The notes beneath the pieces were generated by a model that did no database searches, was not told where the DNA came from, and saw only the letters and a program-made list of their open reading frames with translations. Of a DNA stretch of 64,000 nt, positions 24,901-33,722 are shown one piece after another. How positions within the stretch are numbered: the stretch's first letter is position 1; every line of letters starts with the position of its first letter. The stretch covers positions 33,460,501 through 33,524,500 of the forward strand of contig CM068592.1 of the NCBI GenBank assembly GCA_035048485.1, read 5' to 3'. The position numbers and the translations under genes are program-made. The stretch comes from Pteria penguin (Eukaryota; Mollusca; Bivalvia; Pterioida; Pteriidae).

Positions 24901-27900
24901 AAAGACAAGGTCATCCTCTCCATCAACCATTTTCAAAGAGATTTTCTGAAACTTAGTTCCTGGCTTGGTGACCTCAAAAGCCTGAGGCTGGAATATATTA
25001 AATGTAAGTATTAATACATATACAATGTCACAAACAAGTTGAAATGTTATTGACTCTTTTCATTAAACAGAGTTATTTCCCATTTGGGACAGTATCTGAC
25101 GTAAAGGAATTATGACATCATCTAATTCCTATGAAAACATCATTTGTGGACTATCATTTCCCTGAGTTTTAGATCAATTTCCATAGAATATGATGACGTC
25201 ATAAGTGTTTTAAGTCACATACCGTCCCAAATGGGAAGTAACACTGTATAGTGAAAAGACCAAATACCACAATTGAAAAGAAAATTATTTATCGTCAGAC
25301 TGACGGACAAGTCCGGTAACAATGCTGTCTGTCCTGTAAATAGCCTTAAATTTCTGGACCAATTGTCCTATAAAGATGAATAAAAACTATCCGTAAAAGA
25401 GAAACAAAAGGATTATCGCTGGCCCTTCATTTATATGCAGAAAAGATGTTGAAAATGGAGACTATTGTATTGATTTTGTTGAAGAAGAAGACAACTGAGT
25501 GATGTGTTTTTACTTGCCAGAGATTCGCAATAACCCAAACAAATGAAACTTAAAGTAGGAAGTTGTATGATTTTGTGACCATCTTTCTAAAAATTTACAT
25601 TTTGTTTTTGGTTTGGTAAAAATTTCTTCGGTCTGGTGAATTGTTGTAGCTTACAACACCAAATGTCCTGAAAAATGTTTTACAATTTCATATTCACTAT
25701 AATAAATTTTCTTTTCTTGCTCAGATACAAGAATAAACAATTCTGATTAGCAATAACTTCCTGAATGTAATATCATAGGTGTCATTTTCTATTATTTGAA
25801 TAGAAATATGCATGCTGCGACAGAAAAAAAAAATTATAAAAAAACCCAAACAAAAAGAAGACTGGGTCTGGTTCCACTACTCTGTATGCATGTAGAAAAA
25901 ATAATACTTTAAAAAACAAAATCATTTAAGCAATCTGATTTAAACCATATCTTTATTCCACTTCTCTATTTGTCCTATTGCGGATAAGATCTGGAGAAAC
26001 CGTGTAAAGGGTCATGTTCAGGTGAACTCAGTCAATGAAAGCTTTATTTCCGATAGCCAATCAATGGCTCGGCTAGGCACGTGCAAATGACACAATTATG
26101 TAGCAAACACTGTTCAAAAACTACCTTGTAGGTCACACACGGTGGGGATGTTAGTTTCATTTCTAGGAATTTGTAGCTGCTAGATCCACTGATTGGCTGA
26201 AAATCAGAGTTTACCAGAACATGACCCCCTACAGGGTTTTGCAAGATCTTTATCCTCAATGGAACAAATAGAAGCATAATAAAGATATGGTTTTAATCAG
26301 ATTGATCATTTAAGCAGGGCAAATTTTTAAGGGGCAGTCTGGGTTGAGGAAACATACAAAACTAAAACATAAATTAAGGTTTTAATACTTTTATCTAGTT
26401 TATTCAACTAGCTATTAAGTTTTGGCACTTTATAGTAATAATATTCATTAATATATCATTTTTTTGTCTTGGCTGTGAAACCAGGTCTTTTTCTCAAATT
26501 TAACTGTCAATATTGAGAAGATATTTCTTACCACAGTGCAAGGTTTCTTGGTGACAGCTTTGCCACTCTCAAACTGTGACTTCCATTTTTTATGCAGCTT
26601 TGAGAAATCCGGAGCTGGCCTGGCTTTTGTCTTCTTGGCAGAGGACGGAAGAGGAATCTTGCTGCAGTACAACAAAATATATTACAAAAATTAGCAATGC
26701 CAGGTGTATTTTGCAGTATATTTATATCTATATGTTTATATCTATATGAGCTTGCTGTGATGTATTTGATAGAACTCGGTAAGACAAATTCAGAACAGTT
26801 TTCCTTTTGTTGATATCTCTATCCTATCAAAAGTTATGCCAGCTTGAAGATGCCAAATTTTGACATTTTCATGATATTTTTTCTTTATATAATTCACGGT
26901 GTATTTTGTGACTGAGACGAAACCAACATTTCTCACATTTTTAGAATTTTTATCATTTCTCTGTCAATTTTTCACATATTTTCATGAAACTTTGTACTCT
27001 AAAGGATAAAGGGAAAAAATGCTCTTTCTATAAAATTTCTGGCTTTTCATCTGTCTCTATGCAGTACATAAGAAAATAAACAAAATTTTCAAACAAAAAG
27101 GTACAATAATCATATTTCATCCACCCGAGGCCATGAGAAATATGCCCCCCCCCCCCTACTCATCATGACATTAATCCTCATCCAGTGGACTGATAAAATG
27201 TACGACACATTACCAGATTTGATCATCTACATGAAATGAATATGGTGATGGCACCTACCTGATTCATTGCTTAATAAATCTTGGCATGTACATCTGGCCC
27301 ACTATAGCAGGATCAGTTTACGTGCTATCATTAAAGGAGTCATGGCACCTACATGAATATGGTGATGACACCTGCCTGATGCATTGCTTAATAAACCATG
27401 ACATGTACATCTACCAAGTAGCCCACCTATAGTAGGATCAGTTTACATGACATCATTAAACGTGTCATGGCACCTGCCTGATGCATTGCTTAATAAACCA
27501 TGAAATGTACATCTACCGAGTAGCCCACCTATAGTAGGATCAGTTTAAATGACATCATTAAACGTGTCATGGCACCTGCCTGATACATTGCTTAATAAAC
27601 CTTGACATGTACATCTACCGGGTAGCCCACCTATAGCAGGATCAGTTTACACGACATCATTAAACGTGTCATGGCACCTGTCTGATACATTGCTTAATAA
27701 ACCTTGACATGTACATCTGGCCCACCTATAGCAGGATCAGTTTACATGTCATTATCAAAGGTGTCATGGCACCTACATGTTGATTTTTATTGTCTCATGG
27801 GATTCATCAAGTGAGGTGAAAAACAAGATTTAAACCCAGAACCTATCTATCTTGAGCCAAACACCTTAAATTTCACAGGCAGAGAAGTATTTTTCTCTTT

Positions 27901-28472
27901 ACTTTCTTTTCAGTATATAGCATTTGTCTCTCCGATTCTGCATAGCTCACTGTTAGTAAGATGTTAGTATGTACATGTAAAATGTGTGAAAATTTAGATG
28001 TACCGGTACATGTATAATAAGCCATAAAATCTGTTACTATCTGTACAGCAATCTATCAGGGTTGTTGTACTATCTCTGAACAACTTCACATTTAACATAG
28101 CATGTAAACACAGAGAGGGCAACTCAAGAAAAGTTCATTTATAATAATTGGCTAGTTATACATACTTCTGTTCGAAGTGTGACTTGTTCTGAGATGACAT
28201 CTGGATCAGGAACATAATCAACTTCTTCTTTTTTTTTTAATCTTTTTGTCAAATCTCATCAATTTATATAATGAATTTACAATTATAATAATGAAGAATT
28301 ATCTCTCTTTATAATCAATGTTCCAAGAGATGCAAATAATCAAAGAGAACTCATGTTTTGTCATCCATCATAAGATGTAAATTATTTTACTAGCTGTCTC
28401 TCCAAATCAAATCAGTATTTACCTGTTACAGGAGGAGGAAGGTGTTTTTGAAGACTGAGATATCCTGTTCAT
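15860..28472 (-). CDS. TROAP-like: Tastin/TROAP-like mitotic spindle-associated protein (gene span, 10 coding exons)
   Basis: The coding exons join in consistent phase to 500 codons. The product is basic, largely disordered and has no membrane segment. Visible features: an N-terminal Ser-rich stretch then SKIPLP (17-22); a conserved-looking PDFSKLHKKW block (34-43); FETDDKSLQSIL (177-188); TYAPR; a Thr-Pro-rich middle with CDK-type TPxK/R sites at 286, 311 and 373; a duplicated ETTPQTASRV (340-349 and 356-365); and a PP1-docking-type KHVKW (479-483). The order SKIP, D..SLxxIL, YAPR, TP-rich recalls vertebrate tastin, a microtubule and spindle-pole protein. The match is from memory, and NUSAP1- or CKAP2-like proteins are alternatives. 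The gene is divergent from the plus-strand gene at 30496. Introns contain several transposons and three tandem arrays. Confidence 0.72.
16322..16399 (-). CDS. TROAP-like: TROAP-like gene, coding exon 9
   Basis: 78 nt, phase 0 at both ends, acceptor ending TTATAG, donor GTAAGC. It encodes residues 453-478, beginning PRRILKSKAK, which is strongly basic and includes an RxxL (RRIL). Confidence 0.75.
16748..17818. mobile_element. 1.07-kb non-autonomous TIR element with GTTAACGC-rich ends
   Basis: The left end TGCAGTCCTAACATAACATT matches the reverse complement of the right end (TGCAGTCCTAAAATAACATT). Each end carries several copies of GCGTTAACGC-like and GCAGTCC phrases and is GC- and CpG-rich. 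The centre is very AT-rich, with an AAT microsatellite at 17148-17215. It lies in the intron between coding exons 8 and 9. No transposase frame and no clear target duplication were seen. The minus-strand open frame near 17711-17896 is antisense to the right end and is not a gene. Confidence 0.72.
17148..17217. repeat. (AAT/AAC)n microsatellite
   Basis: Imperfect AAT/AAC repeats of about 70 bp inside the AT-rich centre of the TIR element. Confidence 0.9.
17954..18073 (-). CDS. TROAP-like: TROAP-like gene, coding exon 8
   Basis: 120 nt, phase 0 at both ends, encoding residues 413-452 (VIAIPRRDSIFPDYVRK...). The acceptor is TTGTTTTGAAG and the donor GTAATA. The upstream intron boundary is almost touching the 65-bp minisatellite. 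An internal alternative AG (CCCTAG) would break the frame. Confidence 0.7.
18083..18537. repeat. 65-bp minisatellite, 7 units, intronic
   Basis: The unit starting TATATTGAATGAATTAAAGA recurs at 18086, 18151, 18216 and onward with a period of exactly 65 bp. Units differ at only one or two bases, so the array is young or homogenised. It begins about 10 bp upstream of the coding exon 8 acceptor in transcript sense. Confidence 0.95.
18538..19214. other. Intron of the TROAP-like gene
   Basis: Contains a poly-T/poly-A run at about 19060-19075. A phrase 'GGGCTGAGGGATAGCGC' at about 19044 is a weak reverse-complement echo of the adjacent minisatellite unit. No exon was seen. Confidence 0.4.
19215..19708 (-). 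CDS. TROAP-like: TROAP-like gene, coding exon 7 (largest exon)
   Basis: 494 nt, acceptor CAAAACTAG, donor GTTGGT, encoding residues 248-412. Thr-Pro motifs are dense: TPNK, TPAT, TPQK, TPQA, two TPQTASRV, TPLRK, SPRI and TPNM. The ETTPQTASRV duplication lies 16 residues apart. The open frame extends past both splice sites, but the flanking residues look intronic. A GTAATT donor four bases on would shift the frame. Confidence 0.82.
19960..20765. repeat. 76-bp tandem array with diverged right end
   Basis: Anchors AAATATTATACAGG at 20044, 20120 and 20196 give a 76-bp period for about six units. From about 20410 units are longer or rearranged, with an added 'AATTTCTGGATCAACCCTCA'. It lies in the intron between coding exons 6 and 7. 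The 64-aa plus-strand frame here follows the repeat and is not a gene. Confidence 0.92.
20869..20965 (-). CDS. TROAP-like: TROAP-like gene, coding exon 6
   Basis: 97 nt, phase 0 in and phase 1 out, acceptor TATATTGCAG, donor GTAATG. It encodes 32 residues (216-247) beginning PRYSIFDVPHTNLFDS and ending in a Lys-rich DDKKKS. Confidence 0.8.
21627..21842 (-). mobile_element. MITE family 'GCCATAAACTGAGAA', copy 1
   Basis: Ends GGTGCCATAAACTGAGAA and, on the opposite strand, GGCAGCATAAACTGAGAAAA form terminal inverted repeats of about 40 bp. The interior is homologous, in reverse orientation, to the copy at 36471-36689. About 216 bp, non-coding, in the intron between coding exons 5 and 6. Confidence 0.8.
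23307..23431 (-). CDS. TROAP-like: TROAP-like gene, coding exon 5
   Basis: 125 nt, acceptor TATTCTGTACAG, donor GTATTG. It encodes residues 175-215 with FETDDKSLQSILNNTG and CRQTYAPR. This acidic-then-SLxxIL block followed by YAPR is the segment most suggestive of tastin. Confidence 0.82.
24256..24416 (-). CDS. TROAP-like: TROAP-like gene, coding exon 4
   Basis: 161 nt, acceptor CTTTTGTAG, donor GTATTG. It encodes residues 121-173, starting TARRVSRSKSCSNLARRKIL. The exon is Arg/Ser/Lys-rich with two RxxL-type sequences and possible nuclear localisation clusters (ARRK, RNRRRSRS). Confidence 0.82.
24809..24987 (-). CDS. TROAP-like: TROAP-like gene, coding exon 3
   Basis: 179 nt, acceptor ATATTCCAG, donor GTAAGA. 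It encodes residues 61-119 with KPGTKFQKISLKM and an acidic DGEDDLVFEFEKDQLALESI stretch. Phase 0 in and phase 2 out match the neighbouring exons. Confidence 0.8.
25052..25264. mobile_element. Long-palindrome MITE (TTCCCATTTGGGAC arms)
   Basis: The left arm, containing GTTATTTCCCATTTGGGACA, pairs with the right arm, containing GTTACTTCCCATTTGGGACG on the other strand. Pairing extends outward to CTTTTCA and inward through TTATGAC.TCATC, giving arms of about 90 bp. The inner arm holds a TGACGTCA palindrome at about 25195. An alternative reading has TA-flanked CAGTGTTA ends of Tc1/mariner type. Confidence 0.8.
25931..26304. mobile_element. MITE with >100-bp TIRs and 10-bp target duplication
   Basis: The element starts CAATCTGATT and ends AATCAGATTG. 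The arms pair for about 105 bp (CCATATCTTTATT, TCTATTTGT, GGGTCATGTTC and others). Both flanks carry the perfect direct repeat ATCATTTAAG (25921-25930 and 26305-26314). Long TIRs plus a 9-10-bp duplication fit Mutator-like elements. It lies in the intron between coding exons 2 and 3. The 77-aa minus-strand open frame inside is not a recognised protein. Confidence 0.88.
26532..26661 (-). CDS. TROAP-like: TROAP-like gene, coding exon 2
   Basis: 130 nt, acceptor TACTGCAG, donor GTAAGA. It encodes residues 17-60: SKIPLPSSAKKTKARPAPDF, then SKLHKKWKSQFESGKA and KKPCT. The PDFxKLHxxWxxQFxxGKA block looks like a conserved motif; its Pro-Asp-Phe start recalls microtubule-binding spindle proteins. Confidence 0.85.
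27243..27780. repeat. 102-bp tandem array, about 5 units, intronic
   Basis: The anchor TTAATAAA occurs at 27271, 27388, 27490, 27592 and 27694, giving spacings of 117, 102, 102 and 102. Units carry 'TGACATGTACATCTACC', 'TATAGTAGGATCAGTTTAC' and 'GTGTCATGGCACCTGCC'. Confidence 0.92.
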
Positions 28473-28481
28473 ATTGAAGCT
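28423..28481 (-). CDS. TROAP-like: TROAP-like gene, coding exon 1 (start codon)
   Basis: An acceptor ATTACAATAG precedes position 28481. The start ATG is at 28470-28472 (MNRISQSSKTPSSSC) and the donor GTAAAT follows AACAG. It is the first ATG in frame, because upstream sequence in this frame meets a stop within the noncoding exon. The CDS part is 28423-28472. Confidence 0.8.
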
Positions 28482-29990
28482 CTATTGTAATTGAGTACAG
28501 ATCAACAAGTTCTTTCTTTAAACTACTTTTAGCAGTCATATAAAGTAATCACAATATACTGATATCTACAAATAATAAAAGAGAAAAGCACATTAATAAC
28601 AAACAATAAAATGGCATTATGCTGAGATAAAAATTTGATGGGCATATTCAAATATTCTTAACTTTCATACACTTAAAAAACCAAAAAACACACACAAAAC
28701 AAAAATATGGTAATTTTCAAAAGACCTTTTCCTATCAGTATATTTCAATATCTTTGTTTATTTCTACAAATATGTTAGTCAGTATAATCAGTGATCTCAT
28801 AGTGAGTCATACATTATGCCTTAGGGCAGTCACTCTCACATTAAACTCTTTACAATCAATCTGGAAGGTACAATGTATAAACGATATTAGTTTTTCCAAT
28901 AGTAGTTAGGAAGTATTCACTTTATCTGATGTTTTAGTCTAATTTAGTATCCAAATGTGACTCTATACTGCTCTTACAATGACACCACCTGTTGCAGTTT
29001 TAAGCTTAATAAAAGTCATATGTGCATGTTAATATGCAAACCCTCTCCATTCTAAACTAAATTTATTCATATATACATTTTTGAAATATTCATTGATTTA
29101 CAATATTTTTTAAAATTTAGATATGTATAAACTTCTTGTAACAATTTCTGCATGTCAGGTCTAAAAAAAGTACTGCTAGGTGTCCATTTCACTATAAAAA
29201 TGGCAAAAACAAAATATATACATGTAATCTATATATTGAAAATTACATTTGATTACATTCATAATAAAAGACAATAACTTAATCAAAGACCTCTCAGAAT
29301 CTTCTTTCTGCAAGTTCCATGTTTATCACTGTAGATACGGTTGATATTCACACAGTGAAATGTACATTACTATGGTCATGGCGACTGTATTATGTAAGGC
29401 AATAAATGTGATGCTTTCTACTACATGTATTCTATTTAAGTATAACATGAATTTAATTAATTGATTTAATACTTTGAAAGTTTGATGAAGGTCATCTGGA
29501 ACATTTGAGGTAAAAAATCAGACATTATCATAGAAAACAGTGCAAATTCCTGTAGCAATTTGGTGAAAAAGAGTAATTCAAATGCTTTATCATTTAAAGT
29601 TCAAACTTGTAAAACTTGAAAACATAACTATGCATCTCAGTTTATATGATATATTATATGAGCAGACACCTGTAGAATTTATTCAGATGCTTAAAGTAGT
29701 AGCATCTTATACAAAAAAAATCCAAAGTACTTAAAATGATCCTAAAAAGACTCCTTAGTTGTGTATAAAGCACTGTATATGGCAACATCATTCCAACTTT
29801 GAGAATGAAACCAAATGATGTATCAGTTAACAACCAGGTCATACCAACTCATGACATGAACATGCTTAATTTACTACAACCACAGGGCTTTCCCCTCAAT
29901 GCCCCCATCTCCTACCCCCAATTGGGAAGGGGGAGAGGCAACGAGAAAAATGCCCTGTGCTACAACATACACTATATAATTAGATAAATA

Positions 29991-30175
29991 TGATGATATT
30001 GGTTCTATTGTCTATTGAGCTAGAGCCTAGATCTAGTACTAGTACTTTCATTTGTACATTTGCATAATATAAACTGCTCTCCTTTCCTTTCAAATTAATT
30101 TTCAAAGTATGATAATATTGGTTCTATTGAGCTAGAGCCTAGAGCCCAGATCTAGTACTACTACTAGTACATGTA
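29991..30175. repeat. Local duplication in the first intron of the TROAP-like gene
   Basis: 'ATTGGTTCTATTG...GAGCTAGAGCCTAGA' and 'GATCTAGTACTA' occur at 29997-30050 and again at 30116-30170. The copies are close but not identical, about 120 bp apart. Confidence 0.75.
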
Positions 30176-30276
30176 CCTAAAATGTGACATGTCACTTGTC
30201 AGAGAAAATTCGAAAATAAAGCTTTTTAATGTAAAATTTGAATCGCACTTCGGTAACTCATATATTGATCACTTAC

Positions 30277-30380
30277 TTTATAGATTCTACTTCTACAGAA
30301 GATAAGTTAGAGGATCCATCACGCTTTTCTAAAATTTTGAAATCTAACCTTTTTCTTGTAATTGAATTTCCCAGACGCTG
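30277..30380 (-). other. Noncoding first exon (5' UTR) of the TROAP-like gene
   Basis: A strong GTAAGT donor lies at 30276-30271 on the minus strand, after TCTATAAA. The transcription start is not defined and is probably near 30375-30400. It includes a nine-codon upstream ORF, including its stop codon (MDPLTYLL, 30293-30319), ending before the donor. This exon joins best to the acceptor at 28481. No in-frame coding extension reaches the MNR start. Confidence 0.55.
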
Positions 30381-30495
30381 TGAATGTTGATATATTTCAG
30401 CCAATCAAATTTTGAATAATGGCCATCTATATTTGGAATATCTCGGGATTTCCCATTTCACGGCGAGATCTTGCGTGAGTAAACATTTAGCAAAC
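30381..30495. promoter_or_regulatory. Divergent (bidirectional) promoter
   Basis: It separates the 5' ends of two head-to-head genes. It contains a CCAAT box (30401-30405), a TTTGAA that fits the cell-cycle homology region (30411-30416), a loose E2F-like TTTCACGGCG (30456-30465) and an AACATGGCG at the plus-strand start that resembles a YY1 site. CCAAT plus CHR is a known arrangement in G2/M gene promoters, which would suit a mitotic spindle gene. The motif calls are short and the function is inferred. Confidence 0.55.
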
Positions 30496-30586
30496 ATGGC
30501 GAACGACCGGAATTTAAGAAAGTGTCATTCAACCGTTTATATCTTGTTGTGTATATGTTTTTCTGTGAAATTTACAAACTGTGAAG
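30496..30586 (+). CDS. Signal-peptide exon of an unrecognised secreted or membrane protein gene
   Basis: ATG in good context (AAACATGG) followed by 30 residues. MANDRNLRKC is a charged n-region, HSTVYILLCICFSVKF is hydrophobic, and a polar TNCE with a plausible cleavage site before the last residues follows. The donor GTAAGA follows at 30587, phase 1. An upstream in-frame reading lacks an ATG until 30496. The phase matches the exon at 55595, where the split codon becomes Asp. Confidence 0.72.
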
Positions 30587-33500
30587 GTAAGAATATATAT
30601 ATGCTGTTCTTTGCGATAAGAAAAACTTTTTGATAGTGTCTGCGATCAATTTCATTTTCATCTCACCTTGACCAATATATTTTTACCTGACGGTTATGCC
30701 TTTGAAGTAGTTTCATAATGTGTATTGAACTGGGGGCAAATTGGGGCTCGGTATAGCGTTTGACAAAATATCTCTATATAAGACCAAAAGCGAATAATGC
30801 TTCCACTTGAGTATTTTAATATTTTAATAGTTATGAAAAGTTTTAAAGTTAAGTTCAAGTTGATAATTTAGGATAGTATCGTATTAAATTTGACGCAAAG
30901 ATATCGCCGCATGCCATGATAAATTTAGCGATCTGCATCATCTACTGTATGTGTCATTTACAGTGTTTACTAACGCATATGAAATTTAAAACCTAGTACT
31001 ATTGCCGACATAATTTTATCCACAAAAGAAGGGGGAAGGTATTTCGAAATTTTGTTCCGGATTGAGTTATTCTTTTTCAAAACCTGATTAAATACATTAT
31101 TTATATGTGTACGTTAAATTTTAAATATTGTTGGCATTTGCCGTGGCAACACATAACATTTCTTTATGTCTTATATGATGCAATGAATACACTACAACAT
31201 TAATTTTACCTGGTGTTTATGCAGCGAGCGTCATACATTCAATATTGTATTGATTTTTTTTGCGTTTGAGTTTTATAATACAGAATGTAAGTGATTGATA
31301 ATTTATTTGTATGTATTGCAGAATCAGGTGATTCTGTCCTATGCATTTAACCTGACATTTTGATTTAAAGTTTTCAAACAATTCAATTAGTAGGATTATA
31401 CCCACCGCTCTCTTGCTTATTCATTTCATTATGATTACCTAATTGCTAGAAAATTGTTAATAATGTTATGTTCAGGCATAAGAAAAGGTTTATGAGAGGA
31501 ATGGCGTGATATCTGTCTCTCTCTTTACATGTGTGTATAACAAAGGTGACAAGTCCCTCTTATTTTTATTGCCACTTTTTAACTTTTAAACAAGCACTAA
31601 TAAAGTTGTATCTGTATCTCCACTTATGTTTTTGTTAGATTGCTTAATAAAATGGGCAAAACTGCAATCTACCATCCCTATTTGTTTTTGCTCTGTTGCC
31701 TGAAACAAAGTTAACAAAGATTAAATAAGATATACATGTATTAAAAGTACTTTACTCCATAGGTGTTATTTATGGGATTATTTGCATTTACAGACATACT
31801 TTCTCTTAAATAATGGTCATACTGTTTCTCTGTTGAAATTTGGTAACATCATGATTTATGTATTTTCATTGGCAAGCTGCTCATCATTGCTTTGTCTAAG
31901 TAAAGATAATCACTAATCGAAAAGAGGGAGGTGGATTGCAATTGCACTTCTCACCCTTCTGAAGAAAATGTCCTTTGAAATTGTGAGTTTTGTGTACTCA
32001 ACCTGTTTGTATTACAAAAAGGACATCTCTTTTTATAGTACTTTATGGTATTTTACACCTTAAACATATTTTAACTTTTACTAAACTAATACAGGTACAT
32101 CATTACATGTAAAATAAGCTTGAAAAAGACAATATCAAAATAACAATGTATGCCAGTATGTAATGTGTGGTTATACATGTGTTTCCGATGTTTGTAAACT
32201 TTGAGTTTGTAGCATAGGACAGTTGATAACTAAGTGTGATTAACTCACTAACTTACTATAACAGCTGCTGTAGATATAACAGTATATATATTTATGTATA
32301 AATGCCAATCAGGCAAACTGTCTAACCAAGTAATAATGGTCAGAAGGGAAACAACTACTTAGGCCAATTACATCCTGCACGGATATGACTACCAATACAG
32401 TATATGGGTAATCCTGTTGTTAGTTTACATAATTGTATGTTGTTCAGAGTAACCAGAAGCATGTTTTGTGTTGTTATATAGCTATTTCTTTTTGTGTCCT
32501 TTTATGCAGCTTTGTGGATATATGTATTTCAGTATATTGTGGATGCATTTGTAAAGTGTCTTGTGTATATAATTTTTCTTTTTCCTGTGCATGGTGCAAA
32601 TCTTATCCAGATACTGAGGTTCTTAGCTACATTTCAGAGATCCCAAATTCTACCACTATAAAGTATAAAACAGTTTACTCAGTTTCGAGTCAGGTGCACT
32701 GTAGTGCCACTCTTCTCTACTTCACATGCTTTTGAACATATTGATTCTCTACCGACTCTGTTTCATGAGATACTGTCACAAACAAATATTTCATTTCACA
32801 CAGTATTGTAGTTAATATGTATGAGCATGGAATAGTTCTTCATTTACTCCATGCAAAAACCCGTGAATTGATCCAAATTGTTCCTTTCCCAAGAAATTCC
32901 TCTGTTATTAGTTTTCCATGAATTGATAAAAAATCGACTGTGACAAGAAAATATTATTTATAGGACATTTTATGAGAAATGTCACTTGATATTAGGGGTT
33001 TTCACGCCAAATAAGAGAAAATTAGCATCCTCAGTGTCAGTGCAGTTTACATTTGGGAAAACACTAACGTGTGATTAACACGGTCATTGGAATGAAAATC
33101 CTTGGTAGCGGAGATTTGTGTAGTAAAGTGTAATAATCAGTGTATATAGTGTACTTTTTACTGTTTCAAAACATGGCGAAACTGTATTATTTAAATTACA
33201 TCAAGTATATATGTAAAGAAGTGAGATGTGTAATGGATTAGATACACGTACAAATGTATTTTGATTAATTTCACTGCTTCCGATAGGTCTAGTGAATATG
33301 TAATTTCCAGTGCACCTGGGAGGTGCCGCCACAAATGTTTGAAATACTGTGGAAGTAACGCAAAACAATTAACACCTACATGTATATAGCCATATATAAG
33401 ACGTGAGTTAGGAAGTATTGACTGTTCAGAGACGAGTTTTCAAAAATAGATTATGATTTAATTCCGGATCAGAGGACAATGGTAATGGTATATTAATACT

Positions 33501-33669
33501 ATATTGCACAAAAGAAGTATCTACGTATGTACACGTTGGCACCCTGCCACGTCCGTGACTGGTCTGGAACACGATACATATTGCTGCTTGGCTGAACTTC
33601 ACGTTATGGGGTACATTATAATAACAAAAAGTCTCCACAGAAAGATACATCACAGAAATGTCTTTTCAT

Positions 33670-33670
<1 letters not shown>
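30587..33670. other. First intron of the plus-strand gene, proximal part
   Basis: AT-rich with no tandem array. The 100-aa plus-strand open frame at 32433-32735 is Cys-rich but has no start context, splice signal or known motif. It is treated as chance. Confidence 0.4.

Positions 33671-33674
<4 letters not shown>

Positions 33675-33720
<46 letters not shown>
33675..33720. repeat. (CT)n microsatellite
   Basis: About 23 perfect CT units. Confidence 0.95.

Positions 33721-33722
<2 letters not shown>

Noticed and set aside
26044..26277. 77-aa minus-strand frame
   Set aside because: It spans the right arm of the intronic MITE; open by chance.
30277..30400. Open minus-strand frame reading QHSQRLGNSITRKRLDF and so on, as an earlier coding exon
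   Set aside because: It has no ATG, is closed upstream by TGA, and its phase would hit a stop just after the splice to 28481.
32433..32735. 100-aa Cys-rich open frame
   Set aside because: No signal peptide pattern, no cysteine spacing of a known family, and no splice support.
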